Shown here piece after piece: positions 36,402 to 45,534 of a stretch of 64,000 bases of DNA. The stretch covers positions 2,108,001 through 2,172,000 of the forward strand of contig OZ253666.1 of assembly GCA_965263305.1 (NCBI GenBank), read 5' to 3'. A program made the translations under genes and the position numbers. Source of the stretch: MED-G105 sp965263305 (lineage in GTDB: Bacteria > Pseudomonadota > Alphaproteobacteria > Caulobacterales > Parvularculaceae). Position 1 is the first letter of the stretch. Each line of letters opens with the position of its first letter. The notes beneath the pieces are model-generated. The model saw only the letters and a program-made list of their open reading frames with translations, had not been told where the DNA came from and did not search any database.

Positions 36402-37472
36402 ATGGTTACCAGTACTGGAGATATCTCACCGGGCGTTCTCGATGAATTTGATGATATTGTCGATGTACGATCGCCGGCGGAATATGCAGAAGATCATTTG
36501 CCGCGCTCCATAAACCTTCCCGTTTTGAGCAATGAAGAGCGGGCGCAAGTTGGCGTCATATATAAACAGCAGTCGCCGTTTATGGCGCGCAAACTTGGCG
36601 CGGCGTTCGTGGCGCGCAATGTGGCGAGGTACGTCGAGACCGAGTTAGCAGATAGGCCGCGCGACTGGCGACCGCTCCTCTATTGTTGGCGCGGCGGTAT
36701 GAGATCAAATAGTTTTGCGACGGTGCTTTCGTCCGTTGGTTGGCGGACCCATATTCTTGACGGGGGATGGCGTCATTGGCGCCGCTCGGTCGTCAAACGA
36801 CTTTATGACGAGGAACCTAAGTCACCCCCGATTTTATTGGTAGACGGGCAAACAGGCTCCGCGAAGACGGCTATCTTGCATAGGCTCAAAGAAAAAGGCG
36901 TAACGGTTCTAGACCTGGAAGGATTGGCGCGTCATCGTGGCTCCGTATTTGGACGAATTTCCCGCACCGAGCAGCCGAGTCAAAAAACATTTGAAACAGC
37001 GATCTATGACGCTCTTGTTAGGACGCCCCAAGGGTCGGCGATCGTTGTGGAGGCGGAATCGACGGCAATAGGCGCGCGCCGTATTCCGAAGGCGTTCTGG
37101 ATGCGGATGGCGTCTGCGCCGCGCTTAGAAATTTGCGCACCACCTGAAGCGCGGGCCGGCTATCTAGTGACGTCGTACAAGGATTTAATCGATGATCCCG
37201 ATGCATTGCATCACGCGTTAGGTAAACTTTCGGCTTATCATTCGCGCGAGAATATCGCCAGTTGGAGAGCGTTAATTGAGGCAAAACAGTATAGAGAGTT
37301 TTCAATTGAGCTGATCAAGGCTCATTACGATCCTCTATATGATCGCTCGCGCGCTCGACGTTCCGATGCGCCAGTTCAACGCATTCTCTTAGACGCGATC
37401 GATGACGCGTCGATAGACAAAGCGGCGGATGTTGTCGCCAAAGTAGCAAGAAACGTGAAATTCCACTTTTAA
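36402..37472 (+). CDS. selU: tRNA 2-selenouridine synthase (MnmH/SelU)
   Basis: Replaces sulfur in 2-thiouridine at the wobble position of certain tRNAs, using selenophosphate. The 356-residue protein has an N-terminal rhodanese domain with the catalytic Cys95 in LLYCWRGGMRSNS, then a P-loop domain with GQTGSAKT (149-156). A strong GGGAGAGG ribosome site lies upstream. The P-loop reads GSAKT instead of the common GSGKT, a small change. It is divergent from the unknown gene and near selD, a functional pair. Confidence 0.9.
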   Translation: MVTSTGDISPGVLDEFDDIVDVRSPAEYAEDHLPRSINLPVLSNEERAQVGVIYKQQSPFMARKLGAAFVARNVARYVETELADRPRDWRPLLYCWRGGMRSNSFATVLSSVGWRTHILDGGWRHWRRSVVKRLYDEEPKSPPILLVDGQTGSAKTAILHRLKEKGVTVLDLEGLARHRGSVFGRISRTEQPSQKTFETAIYDALVRTPQGSAIVVEAESTAIGARRIPKAFWMRMASAPRLEICAPPEARAGYLVTSYKDLIDDPDALHHALGKLSAYHSRENIASWRALIEAKQYREFSIELIKAHYDPLYDRSRARRSDAPVQRILLDAIDDASIDKAADVVAKVARNVKFHF

Positions 37473-37582
37473 GGTCATCTTGCGGTTGATCGCGTCTGGG
37501 GCTTCGAATGGATTATTCCTTGAGCCGTTTTTCTCACCATGCCATGATGGTCCATTGATCAAGTTTAGGGTGGTGTCTGCAG

Positions 37583-38389
37583 ATGAATACGGTAAGGCGA
37601 ATGAAAACTATAGCGGCGAGCCTTTTTTGCGGCTCAACCCTTCTAATGACGCCCGGTCTGGTGACCCCGGCGGCGGCGCAGAACAATTCGCTCGTAGATC
37701 CATCAGCTGTCGAAAACGCCATGTTGAATGGGGTGACTTTAGACCAGCTGTCGCGGGTGGCGCGGTCGTTGAAGGTCAATGGTCAACCGATGAGTGTTGC
37801 GCAAAACTCGACCCCGGAAGGCGCTAAATTTTTGGTGCTCACGACTGGGCAAGGAGGCGTTCGGATTGTCGTCGGCGGGCTCGGAAAAATGGGCGACGAA
37901 GATAAATATGCCGCCTACCAATTATTTACTGTTCTTGGCGATGTGGTGCCCACGGACCCCGCATTCGTGCACGACTTTAATCGGCGGGTTAAGCACTCCA
38001 AATTGATCAAAGCTGCGGGTTCATCGAACATTCTAGTGACGGAAGCGCTGGCGATCGGCGGCGTCACTGAGCAGAACATCGTCGCCAATTTCGCACGCAT
38101 GTTTTATGGCCTCGACAAATTGGGGGAGGCCATCGCTCAGTCAAGAAATTTGACGCGTAATCAAGTGTCCTTTGATCCCGATGCGGCCGGCGCCGCGCCG
38201 GCTCATTCAGCGACGAGCCTTATGGATCTGAGTGGTCAATATACGAAGACGATTAGTTTTCGCGCCGTTTTGCCGGATGTAACCGGCGGCATCGACCACG
38301 CGAAAATCCTCAATCATCACGAGCCAGCGGAAGTCGTTTACGATGAAGTTGGCTTGATCGAAGAGATCATCGACAAAGCCTCATTTTAA
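37583..38389 (+). CDS. Exported YbjN-like domain protein
   Basis: A 268-residue precursor with a signal peptide ending VTPAAAQ. The central part resembles YbjN/sensory-transduction-regulator domains: YAAYQLFTVL, FVHDFNRRVKHSKLIKA and EALAIGGVTEQNIVANFARMF. A loosely ordered C-terminal tail follows. Function is unknown. A Met at residue 7 (37601) is an alternative start. Its mRNA may end at the hairpin at 38413. Confidence 0.5.
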   Translation: MNTVRRMKTIAASLFCGSTLLMTPGLVTPAAAQNNSLVDPSAVENAMLNGVTLDQLSRVARSLKVNGQPMSVAQNSTPEGAKFLVLTTGQGGVRIVVGGLGKMGDEDKYAAYQLFTVLGDVVPTDPAFVHDFNRRVKHSKLIKAAGSSNILVTEALAIGGVTEQNIVANFARMFYGLDKLGEAIAQSRNLTRNQVSFDPDAAGAAPAHSATSLMDLSGQYTKTISFRAVLPDVTGGIDHAKILNHHEPAEVVYDEVGLIEEIIDKASF

Positions 38390-38412
38390 GAGAGCCGTGT
38401 TACGAAAACGCT

Positions 38413-38450
38413 GCGGCGTCGATCATTCGCTCGCCGCTATTCTTTTTCTT
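38413..38450 (+). terminator. Possible terminator between convergent genes
   Basis: GCGGCG (38413-38418) pairs with CGCCGC (38432-38437), followed by a T-rich stretch (TATTCTTTTTCTTT) that also forms the last codons of the convergent gene. It could end the YbjN-like mRNA. Confidence 0.4.
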
Positions 38451-39588
38451 TGATGCTCTCTAAAATGTCCCGTAAATCATCTTCATACGTTTCTTCGTTG
38501 ATGGCTTCGGCATCATCATTGTCGGGTTGATCGCTTTCCTCAACCAATTCGAGGTTCTCGCCTGACGTATTGGTCGTCGCCCCTATTTTTGGCAGCGCTG
38601 CGGAGGATAGGGCGCCAATGCGCTCAACATCCACCTCTGTAGATCGCAGCATGGCGATAACGCTATCGGGCCCGCTTAAATTGGCGGCGTTTAGCAGAAG
38701 GAAATGACGCCCGGGTTCGTTGTCTAAGATGCGCGACAATCGTTCTGCGAGCACCGCATTTTTTTGGCGAATCAGGGCGTCGTAGGCGGCGGGCGACGCG
38801 TTTCGTAATGGCTCGTTCATCAGGGCATCAAGCCGATCGGTGTCACCGACAGCCCAGGCGTTTGCCATCTCGTCGAGGTTGCCATTTCGCGCCGGCCATT
38901 GATTAAGCCGCAGGCTAACGATGGCCGCTTGGTCTTCTTCTGGCAGATTAGAAAACGTGGTCAGTTGATTTTCTAAGGTCTCAAGAAAACGGATCCGCCG
39001 CCCGCGCGCGATCGCTTCATTGCTTAAGGTGGCGCTAATGCCGGCGCCGGGTTGGCGTCCGCTGTCGATCATTTCATGAACCCCAATCGCGAGATAGGCC
39101 TGCCACGGCGCCATGCCCTCAAGGGCATCGATCGGCGCGCCCGCCTCCGTTGCGAAGGCGGTTAAACGGTCCTTATCTTCGTCAGGCAAAAAGTCAGATA
39201 GCAAAACGCCAGCTTTGTTGGCGCCGTTTTCCCGGATAATCCGTTGCGCCGCCTCTTGAGCCGAAGGCGATTGGCCATCAACCTCCAACCAAATTGATTC
39301 GGCGCCGTCGAACGCGCGGGCGATGTCGCGGGATCGCCATTCAATATCGGTGGGTTCAAAGTGCAGCGCGGCGAGGATCGTGATGTCGCCGCGATTGCCG
39401 TTCAAACGCCAAAGCGGCGGGGCGATCTGGGTCTCCTGCTCGATGATTTCTTCTTTATCTTTGTTTTTTTTGCGCTTTTTTGCTTCGGCATCAGGGGCGA
39501 GGGTGATTGTGAGCGCCATGAGGACGGCGAAAAAGACTGCCCCTGCAATAGCGTTGATACGCGGGCGATGAGGCGCTTTTTGGTTCAT
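38437..39588 (-). CDS. TraB/GumN family protein
   Basis: A 383-residue exported protein with a signal peptide (GAVFFAVLMALTITLAPDAEA) and an early KKRKKNKDK stretch. The TraB/GumN domain shows ITILAALHFEPTDIEW, SIWLEVD and a late GRHFLLLNAANLSGPDSV segment. An acidic Asp/Glu-rich tail closes the protein. The family is related to Tiki proteases and haem-uptake-like domains, but its substrate in bacteria is unknown. It converges on the YbjN-like gene. Confidence 0.7.
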   Translation of the reverse strand: MNQKAPHRPRINAIAGAVFFAVLMALTITLAPDAEAKKRKKNKDKEEIIEQETQIAPPLWRLNGNRGDITILAALHFEPTDIEWRSRDIARAFDGAESIWLEVDGQSPSAQEAAQRIIRENGANKAGVLLSDFLPDEDKDRLTAFATEAGAPIDALEGMAPWQAYLAIGVHEMIDSGRQPGAGISATLSNEAIARGRRIRFLETLENQLTTFSNLPEEDQAAIVSLRLNQWPARNGNLDEMANAWAVGDTDRLDALMNEPLRNASPAAYDALIRQKNAVLAERLSRILDNEPGRHFLLLNAANLSGPDSVIAMLRSTEVDVERIGALSSAALPKIGATTNTSGENLELVEESDQPDNDDAEAINEETYEDDLRDILESIKEKE

Positions 39589-39818
39589 TATGGGGCTTAT
39601 CCCTCGTAACTCGCACCCTTGTTTTGGCGCGTCGAATGTTTCTGACTCGAATATTTACTATATCGCCCCAGGTCGCCGTCTTCTACCTTCGGGGGGATTG
39701 CTCTTTTTGTTGCTGCAAAACCACAGCGCCCGATCAAGCGATAAAATGGTGTCAGGCCGCGGGTGAAATCATTCGGATCGCATTAACCAGGTTTGCGTGA
39801 AAAATGGTTCTATATTAT

Positions 39819-39836
39819 AACTCTTATATAAGAGTT
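39819..39836. promoter_or_regulatory. Candidate GntR operator upstream of the TonB receptor gene
   Basis: AACTCTTATATAAGAGTT is a perfect 18-base palindrome whose core CTTATATAAG also occurs at 51191-51200. It ends 77 bases before the receptor ATG, inside the 325-base gap that follows the TraB gene. The match to the other sites suggests binding by the GntR protein at 51320. The rest of this gap shows no gene. Confidence 0.65.
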
Positions 39837-39913
39837 TGTGAGGGAATTCACTCGCCAAGTGAACCAAACACATCGATAAAAATTTGTTCAACAAGCCTCT
39901 AGGGAGGGAACCT

Positions 39914-42394
39914 ATGACACGCGACTTAAAAGCAACCTTGTGTTGCGGGACAATATTAGCGGCGTTTGGCGCGCCAGTGATCGGTATTTCTGCGGCCCAT
40001 GCACAGCTCGACGAAATCGTTGTGACATCGCAGAAGACAGAGCAAACTCTACAAGAAGTGCCCATCGCTGTGAGCGTTCTTGATAGCGACGCCATCGATA
40101 ACGCCTTTGCCAGTAATAATATCGAAAGCCTGACAACGCTGATCCCATCGGTCAGCTTCCGGAAAGGCTCCACGAATGCGAACTCTGCGATCACGATCCG
40201 CGGGATCGGCACGATTTCTTTCTCCGATGCGGCCGAACCCAGCGTCGCCACCGTTGTTGATGGCGTTGTGCTTGGCCGTTCCGGTCAGGCGTTTGGCGAT
40301 CTCTTTGACATCGAGCGCTTAGAAGTCCTGCGTGGCCCTCAAGGGACGCTCTTTGGCAAGAACGCCTCGGCCGGTGTCGTGAATATCGTCACCCGGCGGC
40401 CCAATCACGAGGAGTGGGAAGGATACATTTCCGCCTCCGTCTTTGAAGATCAGGAATATCAAGTGAAAGGCCGGGTCTCTGGGCCGATTACGGATGATGT
40501 CGCCGCGAGCCTGACCATTACCCGCAGCGAGTTTGATGGGTTTATTCGCAACCTGTTCAACAACCGCGATGTCAACGGCTATGATCGTTGGGGTGGGCGC
40601 GCTCAGGTTGAGTGGAAGCCGGATGACACTTTCACCGCGCTCTTCACCTATGAGCATACCGAAAGCGATGATGATTGCTGTGCGGATATCCCAGCGCTCG
40701 CCGCCAATAACGGTCGTTTCGCCGATAGCCAGGCGGCGCCCGGCGGGTTAGGCATTGTTGATCCCGGCAATGGCGGGCGCCCTGTCGCGGATATTCAGTT
40801 AGACACCCGCGTCATCGATCAGGATTTTGAAACGCGCACCATCAATAATTTTGACGCCTTTTCCGTCAATCTCGAAAAGGAAGCCTTTGGCGGTCATATC
40901 CTGACCTCCATCACCTCCTTCCGTGAATGGACAAATACAGAGTTTCGTGAAGGCGACTTCACCTCGACGGGCGGCCTGTCAGACCAGCCTGTCTTTGGTG
41001 TGCCATTCCTCCTCCATGATGTGGGCACGCGGGATAACAGCCAGTTCAGTCAGGAATTCCGCATCCAATCGCCGGCGGATTCCCGGTTGAATTACCAGCT
41101 TGGCGCTTATTATTTCGATCTCCAGATCGAATCTGACTTTACGCGTGACGCCAGCTGCCAAAACAATGGCGGGCAGAACCAGCCAATCCTTGATGCGAAC
41201 CCAGGCCTGACCTGTAACGCTAACGACATCGTCTCAGCGACGAATTTCGCGACGGTGGATTTTGATAACCTCGCGTTCTTCGGGCAAGCTGACTACGACA
41301 TTATTGATGGGCTGAACATTCTGTTCGGCGCACGGTGGACGCGCGATGAAGTGTCCTTCGTGAACTCCCGCGTTAACAATGATCCCTTCGGTCGCCAGGG
41401 CGTCGGTGTGCGGCCTGACCTGCCAAATAGCCAGTTCAGCTTCGCGTCCGGCGGCTTCGCTGTACCGAACGCCAATGTGCCCGATGGCAGCGGCAACCTC
41501 GTAACCGTGCCGGCGTTCTCTGGCGTCACCACGGAAAATGATTTCTCGATCAAGGCGAGCGTTAGCGGCGACTTCGGCCAACTTTTCGGCTCTGATCAAA
41601 ACTTGGGCACCGGCTACTTCACGTATTCCCAAGGGTATAAGGGCCCTGCTTTCAACGTTTTCTTCAATCAGGGAACGACGGATACGCTGCCGATCGGGGC
41701 TGAAACCTCTGACCACTTTGAGCTTGGCTACAAAATCGCCACGCGCAATGTGGCGCTGAACATCGCGCTCTACACGACGGATATCGAAGGGTTCCAGGCG
41801 AATGCATTCGATACCTCCACGGGCGTTACCATCACGCGCCTGACGAATGCGGGTGATGTGCGCACGCGCGGGATTGAGATCGACGGCTCTTGGGCGCCGA
41901 ACGAATTCATCACCTTCACCGGCGCCGTGTCTATCAATGACGCTGAAATTCAGGCGTTCAACTCCCCCATCGATCCAACGACGGGTGTGGCGGAATTCCC
42001 TGACGGCATCTTCTCCGGTCAGGACCTCCTGTTCTCGCCTGACTTAAATTACACCTTTGGCGCCAATTTCAACTATCCGGTAACGGAGGAAATCTCGGCG
42101 TTCCTCAACACCACCTTCTCTCATGTTGATGAGCAAGAGAGTTTACTGCCGGGCGGCAATCCCGATCCAGCCGTGAACCCCTCCCCGATCCCGGCGCAAA
42201 GTCTTCTGCCGTCCTATAACCTCTGGAACCTCCGCCTTGGTTTCGATTACAAAGAGGATTATCGGGTCACGCTCATCGTCAACAACCTGCTTGACGAGAG
42301 CTTCGTGACAACGAACTCGGGCGATGTTTTCCGCTTCCAGATCCCTCGCGAAGCAGACCGCTATTTTGGCGTTAATTTCCGCGCTGATTTTTAA
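39914..42394 (+). CDS. TonB-dependent outer-membrane receptor
   Basis: ATG 39914 follows AGGGAGG at a good distance; the frame opens earlier at a TTG. The 826-residue precursor has a signal peptide (GISAAHAQ), a TonB box (DEIVVTSQK), a plug domain (PIAVSVLDSDAID, then LEVLRGPQGTLFGKNASAGVVNIVTRRP) and a long beta-barrel ending in an aromatic F (YFGVNFRADF). It would import a substrate bulkier than porins allow. The palindrome upstream and the TRAP genes downstream place it in the GntR regulon; a sulfosugar glycoside is the inferred cargo. Confidence 0.9.
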   Translation: MTRDLKATLCCGTILAAFGAPVIGISAAHAQLDEIVVTSQKTEQTLQEVPIAVSVLDSDAIDNAFASNNIESLTTLIPSVSFRKGSTNANSAITIRGIGTISFSDAAEPSVATVVDGVVLGRSGQAFGDLFDIERLEVLRGPQGTLFGKNASAGVVNIVTRRPNHEEWEGYISASVFEDQEYQVKGRVSGPITDDVAASLTITRSEFDGFIRNLFNNRDVNGYDRWGGRAQVEWKPDDTFTALFTYEHTESDDDCCADIPALAANNGRFADSQAAPGGLGIVDPGNGGRPVADIQLDTRVIDQDFETRTINNFDAFSVNLEKEAFGGHILTSITSFREWTNTEFREGDFTSTGGLSDQPVFGVPFLLHDVGTRDNSQFSQEFRIQSPADSRLNYQLGAYYFDLQIESDFTRDASCQNNGGQNQPILDANPGLTCNANDIVSATNFATVDFDNLAFFGQADYDIIDGLNILFGARWTRDEVSFVNSRVNNDPFGRQGVGVRPDLPNSQFSFASGGFAVPNANVPDGSGNLVTVPAFSGVTTENDFSIKASVSGDFGQLFGSDQNLGTGYFTYSQGYKGPAFNVFFNQGTTDTLPIGAETSDHFELGYKIATRNVALNIALYTTDIEGFQANAFDTSTGVTITRLTNAGDVRTRGIEIDGSWAPNEFITFTGAVSINDAEIQAFNSPIDPTTGVAEFPDGIFSGQDLLFSPDLNYTFGANFNYPVTEEISAFLNTTFSHVDEQESLLPGGNPDPAVNPSPIPAQSLLPSYNLWNLRLGFDYKEDYRVTLIVNNLLDESFVTTNSGDVFRFQIPREADRYFGVNFRADF

Positions 42395-42422
42395 GAGCGG
42401 CGCTGTTTCCACAAAACTACTA

Positions 42423-42449
42423 AAGGGAGCCGGAAGGCTCCCTTTTTTT
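42423..42449 (+). terminator. Rho-independent terminator after the TonB receptor gene
   Basis: AAGGGAGCC pairs perfectly with GGCTCCCTT around GGAA and runs into seven T. It starts 29 bases after the stop and separates the receptor from the convergent TRAP genes. Confidence 0.92.
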
Positions 42450-42552
42450 GTCTGCGTTGGGGTGAGACAGGGCCTCTGCGTCAGTTGGGTTCTGGAAGAT
42501 GACCCGGAAACGAACACACAAATGCCGGGGCGTTCATAAAGGCTTTCGCGGG

Positions 42553-43593
42553 TTAGAGCGGATTCGCCGCTTCACATTCAGCAATGGCCGCTTCAGTTTT
42601 GACCAGCCATTGCTCCCCATATTGACGAACATACCAATCTTTCATGCCGGTAGACGCCGCTAAAAACGCTTGGCGATCCTCCGGCGTCAGTCGGTAAACC
42701 GCGCCGCCGGCGGCTTCGAAGCGTTCGTAGGCGTCAGCGGCGCGTTCCTTTGGTAAGGCGCGCCCAACGTCTTTCAATGTGTCGAACCCCTCAGCGAGAA
42801 TCGGGTGAAATTCAACCGGTAAGGCGGCCCAACGCCGGTCGGAGTACCACCAAATCGCGCCCATATAGGCGTGGTTGTCGAGGGTGAGGTATTTAATGTG
42901 TTCTTCCAATTTTTGGGCGATAATATCCTGTACGGAGTTTTTTGTCCCCTCAACAACGCCGGTCGCGAGGGCGAGATAAAGCTCCGACCACGCGATGGGG
43001 GTGGGATTGGCGCCGAGGGTTTTGACAAGCTCTTGCTGGATCGGCGCGGGGATGGTGCGGATTTTTAACCCGCGCAGATCTGTCGGGCGCTGTATCAAGG
43101 TTCCCGTGGTCCCAATGGACCGCCAGCCGCCCGTATTGGTGACGGTCATCAGGCGGAGGCCTAAATCGCGGGCGAGGACGGCATCGCGCACCTCGCCGAC
43201 AATGGGGCCGTCAAAGACGCATTCGGCGATCGCATCGTCGCGAAACATATAAGGCACATCAAAAACCTGGCCTTCACCGAAGAACCCGCCAAGCCCGCCA
43301 AAGGTCGTCATGAAAACGTCGAGGACGCCTGATTGCAGGCTCTCAACGCATTCGCGTTCATTGGCGCAAAACTGGCCCGAGGTATAAATTTCCACGGCGA
43401 CTGCGTTGTTTGTTCGTTCCTCGACGATTTGTTTAAACGCGCTCGCGCCGGCGAAATCCTCGTCTTCCTTAGAGGATAGTAGCCCGATGCGAATGGTGTA
43501 ATCCGCCCGGTCCGCGGTGCTCGCGACGATCCCATAAAGACAGCCAATGACGATCAGGGCAAATAGGATTTGTAGGATGCGCGGCTGTGTCAT
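42553..43593 (-). CDS. TRAP transporter substrate-binding protein (DctP family)
   Basis: A 346-residue protein with a hydrophobic N-terminal signal (ILFALIVIGCLYGIVAS). The mature part has IRIGLLSSKEDEDFAG, a Cys pair (QFCANERECVESL) and the family core LRGLKIRTIPAPIQQELVKTLGANPTPIAWSELYLALATGVVEG, in which the Arg of KIR normally binds the carboxylate or other anion of the ligand. It overlaps dctM by ATGA. The anionic ligand fits a sulfonate, but this is inference from the operon. Confidence 0.88.
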   Translation of the reverse strand: MTQPRILQILFALIVIGCLYGIVASTADRADYTIRIGLLSSKEDEDFAGASAFKQIVEERTNNAVAVEIYTSGQFCANERECVESLQSGVLDVFMTTFGGLGGFFGEGQVFDVPYMFRDDAIAECVFDGPIVGEVRDAVLARDLGLRLMTVTNTGGWRSIGTTGTLIQRPTDLRGLKIRTIPAPIQQELVKTLGANPTPIAWSELYLALATGVVEGTKNSVQDIIAQKLEEHIKYLTLDNHAYMGAIWWYSDRRWAALPVEFHPILAEGFDTLKDVGRALPKERAADAYERFEAAGGAVYRLTPEDRQAFLAASTGMKDWYVRQYGEQWLVKTEAAIAECEAANPL

Positions 43594-44879
43594 GAGCTAA
43601 ACCCAAAAAGGCGCGGTAGGGTGAGGGAAATGGCTGGGATATAGGTAATCAGGCCAATGATAAAAACATGAACGGCGAGAAAAGGCGCCATCTCCATCGC
43701 AATGCGATCGGGCCGCTCGCCGGAAACCGAAGCGGAGACAAACAACACCAACCCCATGGGCGGCGTCGCTAGACCGACCGTCACATTCACGCACATGACA
43801 ATGGCGAAATGTAAGGGGTCAACGCCCATGTTCATGAAGATCGGTGCGAGCACGGGCCCCAAAATCAGGATAGCGGGCCCGGCATCCAGGAACATGCCGA
43901 TAATGAACAGGAAAATGTTCAAGAGCAGCAATAACAGCAACGGATTATCGCTGATGGTCGTCATGGCGCTCGCCATGCTTTCGGCCATGCCGGAGACGGT
44001 GATGATCCAGGCGAATGTGACGGCCGAGCCAACAAGAAGAAGGATCACGCCAGACTGGGCCGCGGCGTTGATAAAGATTTTTGGCAGATCGTCGATGGTC
44101 AAGGTGCGCATGATGAAAAGAGAGACGATCAATGCGTACACAGCGGCGATAGCCGCGGCCTCGGTTGGCGTGAACACGCCAAGGAGGATGCCGCCGAGCA
44201 AGATAACCGGTGTCATCAGGGCGGGAAGGGTTTCTTTCAGGCTGAGGGCCCGTTCCGACCAGGTCGATTTTTCACTGGCGACGGGATAGTTCCGCCGCCG
44301 TGCTAAGAACGCGGTTGTCGTCATCAATCCCGCCGTGATGAGAAGGCCGGGGACAATCCCCGCCGCGAATAGGCCGGCGACGGATACGTTCATGACAAAG
44401 GCGTAGAGGATCATTATGCCCGAGGGCGGAATAATTGGCCCCACCACGGAAGAGGCGGCCGTCACAGCGGCGGCGAAACGGCGGGAGTAGCCATTTTTCT
44501 CCATCGCTGGAATAAGCATCTTGCCAAGGGCGGAGGCGTCGGCGACGGCGGAGCCCGAAAGCCCGGCGAACAAAAGCGACGAGACGATATTCACCTGGGC
44601 GAGGCCACCGCGTAAGTGACCGATCATGGATTGGGAAAACCGCACAAGCGCGGCCGTTACCCCGCCAGCATTCATGATCTCGCCGGCCAGGATAAAAAAC
44701 GGCACCGCCATCAGGGGGAAGGAGTCCATGCCATTATAAAGCCGGGCGAGGAGCGCTGAGTAAAACTCAGGCTGCCCGTCAATCGTCAGGCTAAGGCCGG
44801 GTCCGATCAGGAGGGCGAAAACAACCGGCGCACCGGCGGCCAATAGTAAGATAAAAATCCAAAAATAGGCGAAGGACAT
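43590..44879 (-). CDS. TRAP transporter large permease (DctM)
   Basis: A 429-residue integral membrane protein with about twelve hydrophobic segments; it couples ligand uptake to a sodium or proton gradient. Family sequences include PFFILAGEIMNAGGVTAALVRF, LVGSAVADASALGKMLIPAM-like GLSGSAVADASALGK, GPIIPPSGIMILYAF and GLATPPMGLVLF. It overlaps dctQ by one base (TAATG) and dctP by four, so the three are tightly coupled. Confidence 0.93.
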   Translation of the reverse strand: MSFAYFWIFILLLAAGAPVVFALLIGPGLSLTIDGQPEFYSALLARLYNGMDSFPLMAVPFFILAGEIMNAGGVTAALVRFSQSMIGHLRGGLAQVNIVSSLLFAGLSGSAVADASALGKMLIPAMEKNGYSRRFAAAVTAASSVVGPIIPPSGIMILYAFVMNVSVAGLFAAGIVPGLLITAGLMTTTAFLARRRNYPVASEKSTWSERALSLKETLPALMTPVILLGGILLGVFTPTEAAAIAAVYALIVSLFIMRTLTIDDLPKIFINAAAQSGVILLLVGSAVTFAWIITVSGMAESMASAMTTISDNPLLLLLLLNIFLFIIGMFLDAGPAILILGPVLAPIFMNMGVDPLHFAIVMCVNVTVGLATPPMGLVLFVSASVSGERPDRIAMEMAPFLAVHVFIIGLITYIPAISLTLPRLFGFSS

Positions 44880-45454
44880 TACGCCTCCCGCCGTGATACG
44901 GGGGCGACGGGATCGTCGGCGCCGCCAAAAAAGAGCGTGTTCAGTTTGTTTAAAAACGCTTCAACGCCAACGGAAAACAAAAGCGCGAGCATGGGCGGGA
45001 TAACGCCGTAGACAACCGCCGATGAGATCGGAATCGTGGTCAACCGCCCTTTTGCGCCGCGCTCCACAAGGGCGAGGCTTTCGAAGAAGAAAACGCCGAT
45101 AATCCACAAAATCGCGCCCATGATGAGGATCTCTACGAAGGCCCGAATGCGTAAGGGCAACGCATCCGCAAACAAATCAATGGAGACATGGGCGCCATGG
45201 CGCAGCCCCCAGGGCGCAACGAGGAAGGCTGTCCATACCATCAGCGTCTTCGATGCTTCTTCCGTCCACGGCAAAGAGGCGTTGAAGACATAACGGCTGA
45301 AAACGCCCATCATGACAATCACGGTCATCAACGCTAGCAACGCGCCGGCGCTGTTGCGCGTCAGGGTTGATAGCCATTCATTGAAGGTCCCAAGGGCGGC
45401 GCAAGCTTTTTCAAGCGCCCGCTTCGTCGATGGCGTCCGGCTCGGGGACGTCAT
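44879..45454 (-). CDS. TRAP transporter small permease (DctQ)
   Basis: I start at ATG 45454, behind GGAGGGG; the earlier Met at 45469 is poorly placed. The 191-residue protein has four membrane helices and the conserved YVFNASLPWTEEASKTLMVWTAFLVAPWGLRHGAHVSID, a DctQ mark. It partners dctM. Gene order dctQ-dctM-dctP, downstream of the sugar enzymes on the same strand. Confidence 0.9.
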   Translation of the reverse strand: MTSPSRTPSTKRALEKACAALGTFNEWLSTLTRNSAGALLALMTVIVMMGVFSRYVFNASLPWTEEASKTLMVWTAFLVAPWGLRHGAHVSIDLFADALPLRIRAFVEILIMGAILWIIGVFFFESLALVERGAKGRLTTIPISSAVVYGVIPPMLALLFSVGVEAFLNKLNTLFFGGADDPVAPVSRREA

Positions 45455-45534
45455 AATGGCCCCTCCCAAATCTGGCGGATCGCAAATGCCCGCCTGTTGT
45501 CATTTTGTCTTGCGGCGCGCCTTCCCTTTCGGGG

